Shown in pieces: positions 7,745-15,226 of a DNA stretch of 23,675 nt (the first letter of the stretch is position 1; each line of letters opens with the position of its first letter). The stretch is from Pseudomonadota bacterium (GTDB lineage Bacteria; Desulfobacterota; Syntrophobacteria; Syntrophobacterales; Syntrophobacteraceae), in assembly GCA_023416335.1 (NCBI GenBank), contig JAEZHY010000274.1, forward strand, positions 1 to 23,675, read 5' to 3'. The notes under the pieces were generated by a model that was not told where the DNA came from, did no database searches, and saw only the letters and a program-made list of their open reading frames with translations. The position numbers and the translations under genes are program-made.

Positions 7745-8401
7745 TTAGTAACGGTAGCGGTTGTAAAAGTCCATAACTCTCTTAACATAAATTTGAGTTT
7801 CATCAAACGGTGGAATTCCACCGTGCTTCTGCACTGCTTCAGGACCGGCATTATAAGCGGCCAGAGCCAGCTGTAAACTCCCAAAACGATCCAGCATCAT
7901 TTTGAGGTATCGTGCTCCGCCGTCGATGTTCTGAAGCGGATCGAACGGGTTCATAACGCCCAGGTCGCGCGAGGTGCCCGGCATGAGCTGCATCAGTCCC
8001 ATTGCTCCCTTCGGCGAAACTGCCTGAGGATTAAATCCGGATTCCGCTCGAATTACAGCTTTTACAAGATTGCAATCCAGACCGTACATTTTGCATGTCA
8101 GCTTGATATGCGGCTCGTAAGTTGCCGAACCCGCAATGTCGGCAGAGAAAAAAGGCCGCTGCTGGTAATATCGATACGAGGGATAGGTCGGGAAAAATTT
8201 CTGAAAATTCGCCTGGTTGAGAGGAGGCAACGCAACAGGAGTGGACTGTGACGCAGTCGGCGCATTGGTAAAATGTATGACGCCGTCCTTGTCCACGTAT
8301 CTGAAGATTTCTGCATTCGAAGACGCCGGGTAAAGAATTGCCAATAGTGTAAGTAATTGAAGTATAACACAATATTCGGCAAGTCTTGCCAGGTGCTTCA
8401 T
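7745..8401 (-). CDS. Lytic transglycosylase with DUF4124 and SLT domains, secreted
   Basis: This enzyme should cleave the MurNAc-GlcNAc bond of peptidoglycan in the periplasm, leaving 1,6-anhydro ends. The 218-residue protein has a signal peptide (1-30; hydrophobic [11 protein letters not shown], likely cut after SNA). A DUF4124 segment follows ([18 protein letters not shown], 31-48), then a linker rich in Pro, Phe and Tyr. The SLT domain starts at about 100, with the catalytic ES at E120-S121, GLMQLMPGT (135-143) and AYNAGP (182-187). It is a minimal Slt70-like catalytic domain, similar to Geobacter-type small transglycosylases. A strong AAGGAG site lies 7-8 bases before ATG 8401. It follows the transaldolase gene by 40 bases. 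Confidence 0.92.
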   Translation of the reverse strand: MKHLARLAEYCVILQLLTLLAILYPASSNAEIFRYVDKDGVIHFTNAPTASQSTPVALPPLNQANFQKFFPTYPSYRYYQQRPFFSADIAGSATYEPHIKLTCKMYGLDCNLVKAVIRAESGFNPQAVSPKGAMGLMQLMPGTSRDLGVMNPFDPLQNIDGGARYLKMMLDRFGSLQLALAAYNAGPEAVQKHGGIPPFDETQIYVKRVMDFYNRYRY

Positions 8402-8441
8402 AGGACCCCTCCTTGCATCAACTGCACGGCTTGCTTTCGTT

Positions 8442-9098
8442 CTATTTTTCTACTTTTTTCCAATCTTGCAAGAACTTTTCTATCCCTATATCCGTCAGGG
8501 GATGTCGAGCAAGCTGTTCGATTACTTTATACGGAATTGTAGCAATATCCGCGCCTAAACTTGCAGCTGTGAGAACATGAACCGGATTTCTTATACTTGC
8601 AACTATCACTTCCGTCTCGAAAAGATAATTCGAAAAGATTTCGAGGATTTGACGAACCAGTTCCATCCCTTCCTGGGATATGTCGTCGAGTCTTCCAACA
8701 AACGGACTGATATAGGTGGCCCCGGCTTTTGCCGCCAGAAGGGCCTGCAGGGGAGAAAATACGAGAGTTACGTTGGTATGTATGCCTTCCTGCGTCAGTG
8801 TTTTAACAGCCTTGAGCCCGACCGTGGTCATGGGAATCTTTACCACGACATTGGGATCGATTCCGGCAAGCTCCCTGGCCTCACCCAGCATTCCGTCCAG
8901 ATCGCAGCAGACCCCTTCCGCGCTTACCGGTCCCTGAACGATTTCACAGATCTCTTTGATATGTTTCTTGAATGCATCGCGATTCGCGATCCCTTCCTTT
9001 GCAATCAGACTGGGATTGGTGGTTACGCCGTCCAGGACTCCAAGTGCATATGCATCTTTAATTTCGTCAAGATTTGCCGTATCGATAAAGAATTTCAT
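8442..9098 (-). CDS. tal: Transaldolase, small TalC/MipB type
   Basis: Transaldolase moves a dihydroxyacetone unit between sugar phosphates in the non-oxidative pentose phosphate pathway. The 218-residue protein has the short TalC/FSA fold: [21 protein letters not shown] and the Schiff-base lysine K87 in VVVKIPM. Two residues separate it from fructose-6-phosphate aldolase. E61 occupies the place of Gln59 of E. coli FsaA, and F133 (SPFVGR) the place of Tyr131, so transaldolase is the better name. The start is ATG 9098, with GGGAG at 9106-9110 spaced by 7; a TTG just before it is also in frame but less likely. It lies between the small PP0621-like gene and the lytic transglycosylase, all co-directional. 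Confidence 0.92.
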   Translation of the reverse strand: MKFFIDTANLDEIKDAYALGVLDGVTTNPSLIAKEGIANRDAFKKHIKEICEIVQGPVSAEGVCCDLDGMLGEARELAGIDPNVVVKIPMTTVGLKAVKTLTQEGIHTNVTLVFSPLQALLAAKAGATYISPFVGRLDDISQEGMELVRQILEIFSNYLFETEVIVASIRNPVHVLTAASLGADIATIPYKVIEQLARHPLTDIGIEKFLQDWKKVEK

Positions 9099-9129
9099 CA
9101 AGGCACTCCCGGTTAAGTAAATCGAAAAT

Positions 9130-9393
9130 CTATCGTTTGTGTTCCTTCAGGTATTTGTCGTAACATTCCTCGCTGCAGAAATGCATGACCTTGCCGTTTA
9201 CGACCCCTTTGACCCCCTTTTGCATCATGAAGTAGGAACCGCATTGCGGGTCGCGAATCATTTCGGTTTCGCCCTGTGGAGCAGGCGATCTCTCTTCTCG
9301 CTGAGTGGTTGGTGCAAAAAGCGATTTTCCGATCTTTTTGACAAGAAAATATGCAATCCAAAGCAGCACTGCATACACGAAAAAGCGTGCCAT
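9130..9393 (-). CDS. Small membrane-anchored Cys protein, PP0621-like
   Basis: This is an 87-residue protein of unknown function. It has one N-terminal hydrophobic segment (about 4-18, [15 protein letters not shown]) followed by KK, which suggests an N-out/C-in or N-terminal anchor. A short polar linker follows, then a YHS/TRASH-like metal-site pattern: DPQCGSYFM at 48-56, and [11 protein letters not shown] at 72-82. The three cysteines are C51, C73 and C77. This matches the family named PP0621 that often sits beside housekeeping genes. It starts 4 bases after the folK stop and ends about 31 bases before the transaldolase start, so it is almost certainly co-transcribed. Metal binding is inference from the cysteine spacing. 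Confidence 0.8.
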   Translation of the reverse strand: MARFFVYAVLLWIAYFLVKKIGKSLFAPTTQREERSPAPQGETEMIRDPQCGSYFMMQKGVKGVVNGKVMHFCSEECYDKYLKEHKR

Positions 9394-9397
9394 TTCG

Positions 9398-9892
9398 TCA
9401 TTCCATTTTGAATATTTCCTGCTGATGGTCGGACAGCTTAAGTCGGTCCAGCATCTCGCGAACGGAAAGACCCACCCCCGGGTGGATCCAGTCCGGATCG
9501 ATCTCGGCCAGAGGTGCCAGGACGAACAGCCGTTCGTGCATTAACGGGTGAGGTACCGTCAGTCCAGGGATATCTAATTTGAGGTCTTCGTAAAACAATA
9601 TATCAAGATCGAGAGTCCTGGGGCCCCATTTGACGGTCCGGACTCTCCCGAAACTCTTCTCCAGCCCGAGCAGGAAATCGAGCAATTCCGGTGGGGCCAG
9701 CGAAGTTTCGCATAAAACCGCGGCATTAATATACCACTCCTGCCCGGTGACCCCGACGGGTTTAGTCCTGTAGAGGGATGAGGCCAATAGAATATTAATT
9801 GCCGGGTGATTTCGCAACCCCTCGATTGCATCCAGGCAAATCCGGACGGAATCACCCTGGTTGCTTCCTATGCCGATCGCAGCTTTTTTCAC
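9398..9892 (-). CDS. folK: 2-amino-4-hydroxy-6-hydroxymethyldihydropteridine pyrophosphokinase
   Basis: FolK activates 6-hydroxymethyl-dihydropterin with ATP for folate synthesis. The 164-residue protein has the family N-terminus AIGIGSNQGD (5-14), a YRTKPVG loop, the EWYINAAV segment and the signature WGPRTLDLDILFY (89-101). It ends with a VPHPLMHERLFVLAPLAEI block. Length is normal for a stand-alone HPPK. The start is GTG 9892, fused to the dapL stop as GTGA, so translation is coupled to dapL. No folP or folB is nearby; the link to the lysine cluster appears to be positional only. Confidence 0.95.
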   Translation of the reverse strand: MKKAAIGIGSNQGDSVRICLDAIEGLRNHPAINILLASSLYRTKPVGVTGQEWYINAAVLCETSLAPPELLDFLLGLEKSFGRVRTVKWGPRTLDLDILFYEDLKLDIPGLTVPHPLMHERLFVLAPLAEIDPDWIHPGVGLSVREMLDRLKLSDHQQEIFKME

Positions 9893-11061
9893 TTCTTGAA
9901 ATTGAGTTTTCGTATGCGATCAACGGCTTCCCGGATACGCTCCTTTGGGACCGTCAGGGCCATGCGAACGTATCCCTCTCCCGGTTCGCCGAACCCGCTG
10001 CCGGGTGTCGTAACGATTCCGGCCTCACGCAAAAGGAGTGAAGTGAATTCCTTGGAAGTGTACCCCGGCGGTGTGGGGCACCACACATAGAAAGTAGCCC
10101 TGGGCACTTCGGGATCGAGACCGGCTTCCTTGAGACCTGAGATCAGGATGTCGCGTCTTTCCTGGTAAATCGACTGCATCTCGAGAACGGGGGCCTGATC
10201 GCCTTCCAGTGCGGCTATGCCCGCCCACTGGACCGCGTTGAAAGCACCCGAGTCGATATTGCTCTTTACCTGTCCGAGTCCGGAAATGAGTTCAGAATTT
10301 CCCACTGCAAACCCGAGTCTCCACCCGGTCATATTGTAAGTCTTGGAGAGGGAATGGAACTCGATTCCGACATCGCGCGCCCCGGGGACTTCCATGAAGC
10401 TCATCGGATGATAGTCGCCGAAAGACATTTCAGTATAAGCGGCGTCATGGCAGACAATTATGTCGTATTTCTTCGCGAACTCGACGACCCGGATGTAGAA
10501 ATCCCTGTCGGCCGTAGCACCGGTCGGGTTGTTCGGGTAATTGACGAACATCAGCTTGGCGCGCTGGGCGACGTCTGCCGGAATGGCATCCAGGTCCGGC
10601 AGGAACTTGTTCTTCTTCAGAAGGGGCATGAACCAGGATTCCCCGCCCGCAAACATGGTGGCAATATGGTAGACCGGATAGGCGGGGGAGGGTACCAGCG
10701 CCAGATCGCCGGGATCGATGAAGGCGAGCGGCAGGTGAGCAAGGCCTTCTTTCGAACCGATGAGGGTGAGAACTTCCTTTAGCGGATCCAGATCGACCCC
10801 GAACCTTTTTCCATACCATTTCGCGACGCTCACGCGGAAGTCGTTCATCCCCGAGTAGGAAGGATACTGATGGTTTACCGGGTCTTTCGCGGTTTCGGAA
10901 AGCTTGTCGATTATGTGTGCGGGAGTGGGCAGGTCCGGATCTCCAACCCCGAGACTTATCACATCGACTCCCTTGGCAACCAGTTCAGCCTTCAGACGGT
11001 CAATCTCCGCAAACAGGTAAGGGGGGAGCTGCCGCAAACGTTCTGCTTTTGAGAATGCCAT
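9889..11061 (-). CDS. dapL: LL-diaminopimelate aminotransferase
   Basis: DapL converts tetrahydrodipicolinate directly to LL-2,6-diaminopimelate using glutamate as amino donor. It bypasses the acylated intermediates of the DapD/DapC/DapE route. The 390-residue class I/II PLP aminotransferase shows ISLGVGDPDLPTP (35-47), the NYPNNPTGA loop (174-182) and the PLP lysine K240 in SLSKTYNMTGWRLGF. The C-terminus has TPGSGFGEPGEGYVRMALT. Similar folds include aspartate and alanine aminotransferases. Placement after dapA-dapB and the motif set make DapL the best call. A GGAGG site lies 5 bases before ATG 11061. No dapD, dapC or dapE appears in the window, consistent with the one-step route. Confidence 0.93.
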   Translation of the reverse strand: MAFSKAERLRQLPPYLFAEIDRLKAELVAKGVDVISLGVGDPDLPTPAHIIDKLSETAKDPVNHQYPSYSGMNDFRVSVAKWYGKRFGVDLDPLKEVLTLIGSKEGLAHLPLAFIDPGDLALVPSPAYPVYHIATMFAGGESWFMPLLKKNKFLPDLDAIPADVAQRAKLMFVNYPNNPTGATADRDFYIRVVEFAKKYDIIVCHDAAYTEMSFGDYHPMSFMEVPGARDVGIEFHSLSKTYNMTGWRLGFAVGNSELISGLGQVKSNIDSGAFNAVQWAGIAALEGDQAPVLEMQSIYQERRDILISGLKEAGLDPEVPRATFYVWCPTPPGYTSKEFTSLLLREAGIVTTPGSGFGEPGEGYVRMALTVPKERIREAVDRIRKLNFKK

Positions 11062-11139
11062 TCGAACCTCCGAATGAATTGATTATTATGAAAAGCACCT
11101 GATCGCCCGGAACACGGAAATCCAGCGCAGGCAATGTAT

Positions 11140-11201
11140 GCAGGCCGGGTTTTTGTTAAAGTACGGCAGTGCGGCTGATGCGACTGCCGTAACGGGCCTG
11201 C
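11140..11201. repeat. Nested inverted repeat in the dapB-dapL spacer
   Basis: An outer 7-bp dyad (GCAGGCC at 11140-11146, GGCCTGC at 11195-11201) encloses an inner 8-bp dyad (ACGGCAGT at 11163-11170, ACTGCCGT at 11183-11190). On the transcribed minus strand the inner hairpin has a 12-base loop and is followed by ACTTTAAC, not a clean U-tract. It could be a weak terminator, an RNA processing or stability element, or a leader structure for dapL. A CATAAT possible -10 lies nearer dapL at about 11086-11091, without a good -35. Confidence 0.5.
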
Positions 11202-11249
11202 GATCCTGCGGTACACGGGGAACTGTGGCGAAAATTCTTCTTAGAAAAC

Positions 11250-12053
11250 TTATTTGATTCCGAGCACGTCGCTCATGTCATATAGCCCTTTGGGCTGTTT
11301 TACTATCCATTTTGCAGCGTGGACCGCGCCGCGGGCAAAGTTGTCGCGGCTCTGAGCACGGTGTACCAGCTCTATTCGTTCTCCGAGGGCGGCAAAAATA
11401 ATGGTATGTTCCCCCACAATATCGCCGCCGCGTATCGTCTGGATTCCGATTTCTGCGTCCGTGCGCTCTCCAATTATCCCATGTCGCCCATAGACCCCGA
11501 CCTCATCGAGATTTCTGTTCAGCGACTGAGCGATAATCTGGGCCAGCTTTACGGCCGTGCCGCTCGGAGCGTCTTTCTTGAACCGGTGGTGCGCTTCGAT
11601 GATTTCCACATCGGAAGTCTCACCCAGAAGACGGGCTGCGTCGGCCACCAGCTTGAACAATACATTTACTCCGATGCTCATGTTCGGCGAAATCACGCAG
11701 GGAATTGCGGACGTCAGTTCCCTGGCCTCCTGGAGCTGTTCCCGGGTAAATCCGGTCGAGCCTATAACCATGGCTTTTCCGCGCGCGGACGCCCGCTTCA
11801 GATGCTCCAGCGATACCGCGGGACTGGTGAAGTCCAGGACTACGTCGGCCTGATCGAGGACGCTGTCGATCCCGTTTCCGATCTGTTTGCCGGTAGGGCT
11901 TCCGCCAATTACTTCAGAGAGTTCTTTCCCGATGCCGGGATAGTTCGGATGCTCGAATCCTCCGGAGAGTTCAATGCCTTCGGTTTCGCTGACAAGTTGA
12001 GCGATCCTGGAACCCATCCTCCCGGCGATTCCGGCAACGGCTGCGCGAATCAT
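11250..12053 (-). CDS. dapB: 4-hydroxy-tetrahydrodipicolinate reductase
   Basis: DapB reduces hydroxy-tetrahydrodipicolinate with NAD(P)H, the second step of the diaminopimelate branch. The 267-residue protein has the Rossmann motif GIAGRMGSRIAQ (8-19), DFTSP (74-78) and IGSTGFT (97-103). The active-site signature EAHHRFKKDAPSGTA (153-167) contains the catalytic His and Lys residues. The GRHGIIGERTDAEIGIQTIRGG block is typical. Length is normal. AGGAG precedes ATG 12053 by about 9 bases, and it follows dapA by 20 bases. It is followed by a 188-base spacer, the longest gap inside the lysine block. Confidence 0.96.
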   Translation of the reverse strand: MIRAAVAGIAGRMGSRIAQLVSETEGIELSGGFEHPNYPGIGKELSEVIGGSPTGKQIGNGIDSVLDQADVVLDFTSPAVSLEHLKRASARGKAMVIGSTGFTREQLQEARELTSAIPCVISPNMSIGVNVLFKLVADAARLLGETSDVEIIEAHHRFKKDAPSGTAVKLAQIIAQSLNRNLDEVGVYGRHGIIGERTDAEIGIQTIRGGDIVGEHTIIFAALGERIELVHRAQSRDNFARGAVHAAKWIVKQPKGLYDMSDVLGIK

Positions 12054-12073
12054 CTTTTATATCTCCTACCCCT

Positions 12074-12973
12074 CTAAAATGCTTTGTGAACCGGCTCGGG
12101 AATAAGTCCATGAGCTTCCAGGACTTTCTTCAGCCGTTCGCGGTTGCCTTCGGACATGGGTGCGAGCGGGAGCCGCACTTCGTCGGATCCGATGAGCTTC
12201 ATCATCGCCATGGCTGCCTTGACCGGCGCCGGATTGGTTTCATAGAAGAGGGCGTGACAAAGCGGCAGCAGCCTGTAGTAGAGCTTCCGGGCCTCTTCGA
12301 ATTTACCGTCGAGAACCAGCTTGCACAGGTTCGACATATCCCATGGGGCCACATTGGAGACGACGGATATGACACCCTTGGCTCCGACACACATGAGGGG
12401 GAAAGTGAGGAAATCCTCGCCGGACATGACCGCAAAATCATCGCCGCAGAGGGTAATGATGTCGGTTGCCTGTTTCAGCGATCCCGTGGCCTCTTTGATG
12501 CCCGCGATGTTGTCGATCTTCGCGAGGCGTGCGACGGTCTCCGGTTCCATATTGACCGCCGTTCTCCCGGGAATGTTGTACATAATGATCGGGATATCGA
12601 CCGATTTGGCGACCTTTTCGAAATGGAGGAAAAGACCCTGCTGAGTCGGTTTATTATAGTAAGGGTTGATCATGAGAACGGCATCGGCGCCGGCCTTCTT
12701 CGCATGGCTCGTCAGCTTGATGGCCTCTTCCGTGTTGTTTGACCCGGTTCCCGCTATGACGGGCACGCGATGGTTGGTCTGCTCGACAGTGATTTCGATA
12801 ACCCGCTCATGTTCGGCAAAGGTCAGCGTCGCAGATTCGCCGGTCGTTCCGCAGGGGACTATACCATCGGTTCCGTTCGCAATCTGGAACTCGATAAGTT
12901 CCCTGAATGCGGCTTCATCGATCTTACCATCTTTAAAAGGCGTTACGATCGCCACCATAGCGCCGTGAAACAT
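12074..12973 (-). CDS. dapA: 4-hydroxy-tetrahydrodipicolinate synthase
   Basis: DapA condenses pyruvate with aspartate semialdehyde and is usually the lysine feedback point. The 299-residue TIM-barrel protein shows GTTGESATL (42-50), the YYNKPTQQG loop (Y106), YNIPGRT (132-138, with Y132) and the Schiff-base lysine K160 in GIKEATG. All catalytic residues of the DapA/NAL family are present. The VPCGTTGES motif and dap neighbours favour true DapA over the related sialate lyases. A GGAGG site lies 4-5 bases before ATG 12973, and it begins 11 bases after dapF. Whether it is lysine-sensitive cannot be read safely from sequence. Confidence 0.96.
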   Translation of the reverse strand: MFHGAMVAIVTPFKDGKIDEAAFRELIEFQIANGTDGIVPCGTTGESATLTFAEHERVIEITVEQTNHRVPVIAGTGSNNTEEAIKLTSHAKKAGADAVLMINPYYNKPTQQGLFLHFEKVAKSVDIPIIMYNIPGRTAVNMEPETVARLAKIDNIAGIKEATGSLKQATDIITLCGDDFAVMSGEDFLTFPLMCVGAKGVISVVSNVAPWDMSNLCKLVLDGKFEEARKLYYRLLPLCHALFYETNPAPVKAAMAMMKLIGSDEVRLPLAPMSEGNRERLKKVLEAHGLIPEPVHKAF

Positions 12974-12984
12974 ACATCCTCCTT

Positions 12985-13848
12985 TTATCGCCGCAGGGTT
13001 TCATCCCAAAGCTCGGCATCGTAGACAACTTTGGCATCGCCTTCCAGGAAAACACCGGAAAAAGCAATTGTATCGTTCTGAGACGTTTTATCAAAATGAA
13101 TAACGAGCGTTTCACCGCTTCTGGTCAGCATTTTGACGGGTGACGTCACCAAGCTCCGTGCTCCCGCGAGGAGGGCTGTAGCAATGGAGCCGGTCCCGCA
13201 TGCCAGAGTTTCGTCTTCAACCCCGCGCTCGTAGGTCCTGACGGTAATGTCGTGCGGACCGTTCACAAAAGCGAAATTGGCGTTGGTGCCCGCGGGTTGG
13301 AAGTACTGGTGAAACCGGATACTGCGGCCGTTGGAAAAAACGTCGAAGTCTTCGAGCTGCGAAGCACTGTCGGTAAAATGTACCGCGTGAGGAACACCGG
13401 AATTGATGAAGTCGACGTTCATCTGCCCGCCGTTCAGTTCGAGCGGAATGTTCAGCTTCAGGCCGTGCGGCTGAGTCATGCGGACCTTAACACGGTCTCC
13501 CATGATCTCGGCTTCTATTATCCCCGCCAGCGTACGAAACGAGATGTGTTCCTTTTTTACTATCCCGTTGAGAAAAGCAAAGCGGGAAGCACAGCGCGCG
13601 CCGTTTCCGCACATCTCCGCCTCACTTCCGTCGGCATTGAAGAAGAGCCATTGGAAATCGACATCTGGATCGTTGCCGATGAGTATGAGGCCGTCCGCTC
13701 CGACGGATACTTTGCTCCTGCAGGCCATCTGCGCGAGCTTGCGTCCGCGTTCCTTGTCTATTCCAAGCCCGCGGTTATCGATGATAATGAAGTCGTTACC
13801 GCTTCCGGTCATTTTCCAGAAGCGGATTCTTTCCTGGATAGCGGACAA
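12985..13848 (-). CDS. dapF: Diaminopimelate epimerase
   Basis: DapF interconverts LL- and meso-diaminopimelate without a cofactor, using two cysteines. The 287-residue protein has FWKMTGSGNDFI (10-21) and the first catalytic cysteine C80 in EMCGNGARC. The second is C217 in ACGTGSIA, after ERGVEDETL. The start is TTG 13848 (MSAIQERIRFWK), supported by AAGGAG at 13855-13860 with 6-base spacing. The only nearby in-frame ATG (residue 13) would cut into the conserved N-terminus. It follows lysA across a 52-base spacer with a small perfect hairpin. meso-DAP serves both LysA and peptidoglycan. Confidence 0.95.
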   Translation of the reverse strand: MSAIQERIRFWKMTGSGNDFIIIDNRGLGIDKERGRKLAQMACRSKVSVGADGLILIGNDPDVDFQWLFFNADGSEAEMCGNGARCASRFAFLNGIVKKEHISFRTLAGIIEAEIMGDRVKVRMTQPHGLKLNIPLELNGGQMNVDFINSGVPHAVHFTDSASQLEDFDVFSNGRSIRFHQYFQPAGTNANFAFVNGPHDITVRTYERGVEDETLACGTGSIATALLAGARSLVTSPVKMLTRSGETLVIHFDKTSQNDTIAFSGVFLEGDAKVVYDAELWDETLRR

Positions 13849-13854
13849 TTGTAA

Positions 13855-13860
13855 CTCCTT
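13855..13860 (-). promoter_or_regulatory. Ribosome binding site supporting the TTG start of dapF
   Basis: The minus strand reads AAGGAG, then 6 bases, then TTG. The strong site and spacing are the main reason to accept a TTG start here. Confidence 0.65.
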
Positions 13861-13870
13861 GCAAATTTAG

Positions 13871-13888
13871 CCGGGAGTATTCTCCCGG
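13871..13888 (-). repeat. Intercistronic hairpin between lysA and dapF
   Basis: CCGGGAG and CTCCCGG form a perfect 7-bp stem with a 4-base loop. The minus-strand 3' flank is CTAAATTTG, so there is no real U-tract. It ends about 10 bases before the dapF ribosome site. It may stabilise or process the mRNA or tune dapF translation; termination seems unlikely. Confidence 0.5.
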
Positions 13889-13900
13889 GATCCGATATTA

Positions 13901-15148
13901 CTATTCGGGTATCGTTTCGGGACGGATCAGGTCGTCCCACGTTTCCCGTTTCCTGATCACGGTAAACTCTCCGCCGCTTACGAGAACTTCGGCCGCGCGC
14001 GGGCGTGAATTGTAGTTCGAAGACATGCTGAATCCGTAAGCGCCTGCGCTCATAACGGCCAGATACTCGCCGGATGCCGGCATGGGAAGTCCGCGGTCCT
14101 TTGCGAGGAAATCGCCGGATTCGCAGATCGGCCCGACAACGTCGACGATTTCCGTCTCTTTCCGGTTCCGCAAAACAGGCTGAATGTAATGGTAGGAACC
14201 GTAGAGGCTCGGGCGTACCAGATCGTTCATGCCTCCGTCCGTTATAACGAAGTTCTTCGCCGGGGTGCGCTTGGTATAGAGGACCTTGATGGCCATGATT
14301 CCGGCATTGCCGACAATGACCCTGCCGGGCTCGAAAATGAGGGTGCACTTGAGGTTGTCGAGTTCGCGCAGGATTGCCCCGGCATATTCGTGAGGCTGCG
14401 GGGGAGCTTCCTGGTCGTATACGATTCCGAGTCCTCCACCCAGGTCGAGATAGCGGACCTCAACCCCGATCCCCCTCAGACGTTCGATAAGCGCGCGGAG
14501 GCGTTTGAGGGCGTCAACGAAAGGCGTCAGTTCCGTAAGCTGGCTGCCGATATGGCAATCTACTCCAAGGATTTCGATATTCGAGAGGCCTTTTGCCTTT
14601 TCGTAGGCTTGAAAAGCATTGTCGATGGAGATCCCGAATTTGTTTTTCTTCATTCCCGTCGAAATGTACGGGTGTGTGTTCGGGTCTATATCGGGATTAA
14701 CGCGCAGGGATATGCGGGCCTTTATCCCCATCGCGGCAGCGCGGCGGTCGATCTGCTCCAGTTCTTCCGTGGACTCGATATTGAACATGAGGATGTTTTC
14801 ACGGAGGGCGAAATCGATCTCCTCAAGCGTTTTCCCGACGCCGGAGTAGACGATGCGTTCCGGGGGAATGCCGGCCTTTCGCGCGCGGAACAGTTCTCCA
14901 CCTGAAACGATATCGACTCCGCCACCCATCGAACCGAAAAGCTTCAGGATGGCGATATTCGAGTTCGCTTTGACGGAGTAGCAGGTGATATGCGGAACGT
15001 CTTTGAAAGCCGAATCAAAGACATTGAAGTGATGGCGCAAGGTGGCCCGGCTGTAAATGTAGCACGGAGTTCCGACTTCCTCGGTTATGCGCCGGACGGG
15101 CACATCCTCGCAGTAGAGTTCGTCTCCCCTGTATTGAAAATGATGCAT
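13901..15148 (-). CDS. lysA: Diaminopimelate decarboxylase
   Basis: LysA decarboxylates meso-diaminopimelate to lysine with PLP. The 415-residue fold-III decarboxylase shows the PLP lysine K60 in YSVKANSN, HIGSQL (199-204), LDLGGGLGI (234-242), EPGR (273-276) and the dimer-partner motif CESGD (342-346). The GAYGFSMSSNYNSRPR block near the C-terminus is typical of LysA rather than ornithine or arginine decarboxylases. Length is normal. A GAGG site precedes ATG 15148 by 7 bases. It is the first lysine gene of the array, 78 bases after the lipoprotein gene. Confidence 0.96.
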   Translation of the reverse strand: MHHFQYRGDELYCEDVPVRRITEEVGTPCYIYSRATLRHHFNVFDSAFKDVPHITCYSVKANSNIAILKLFGSMGGGVDIVSGGELFRARKAGIPPERIVYSGVGKTLEEIDFALRENILMFNIESTEELEQIDRRAAAMGIKARISLRVNPDIDPNTHPYISTGMKKNKFGISIDNAFQAYEKAKGLSNIEILGVDCHIGSQLTELTPFVDALKRLRALIERLRGIGVEVRYLDLGGGLGIVYDQEAPPQPHEYAGAILRELDNLKCTLIFEPGRVIVGNAGIMAIKVLYTKRTPAKNFVITDGGMNDLVRPSLYGSYHYIQPVLRNRKETEIVDVVGPICESGDFLAKDRGLPMPASGEYLAVMSAGAYGFSMSSNYNSRPRAAEVLVSGGEFTVIRKRETWDDLIRPETIPE

Positions 15149-15171
15149 GGGAAATCCTCAATTCTGAAATA

Positions 15172-15198
15172 ACCCGACCTCCGACGAAGAGTTCGGGT
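15172..15198 (-). terminator. Terminator-like hairpin before lysA
   Basis: ACCCGA (15172-15177) pairs with TCGGGT (15193-15198), extended inward past one mismatch by CTC/GAG around a 7-base loop. On the minus strand it is followed by TATTTC. The stem is short and the U-tract poor, so at most a partial terminator between the arg and lys parts of the array. It is only 24 bases from the lysA start. Confidence 0.35.
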
Positions 15199-15226
15199 GT
15201 GTGCGCAAAACCATGGCCGGAGCGGA

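Noticed and set aside
13849..13900. Intrinsic terminator between lysA and dapF
   Set aside because: The hairpin is perfect but has no U-tract, and the next gene starts right behind it.
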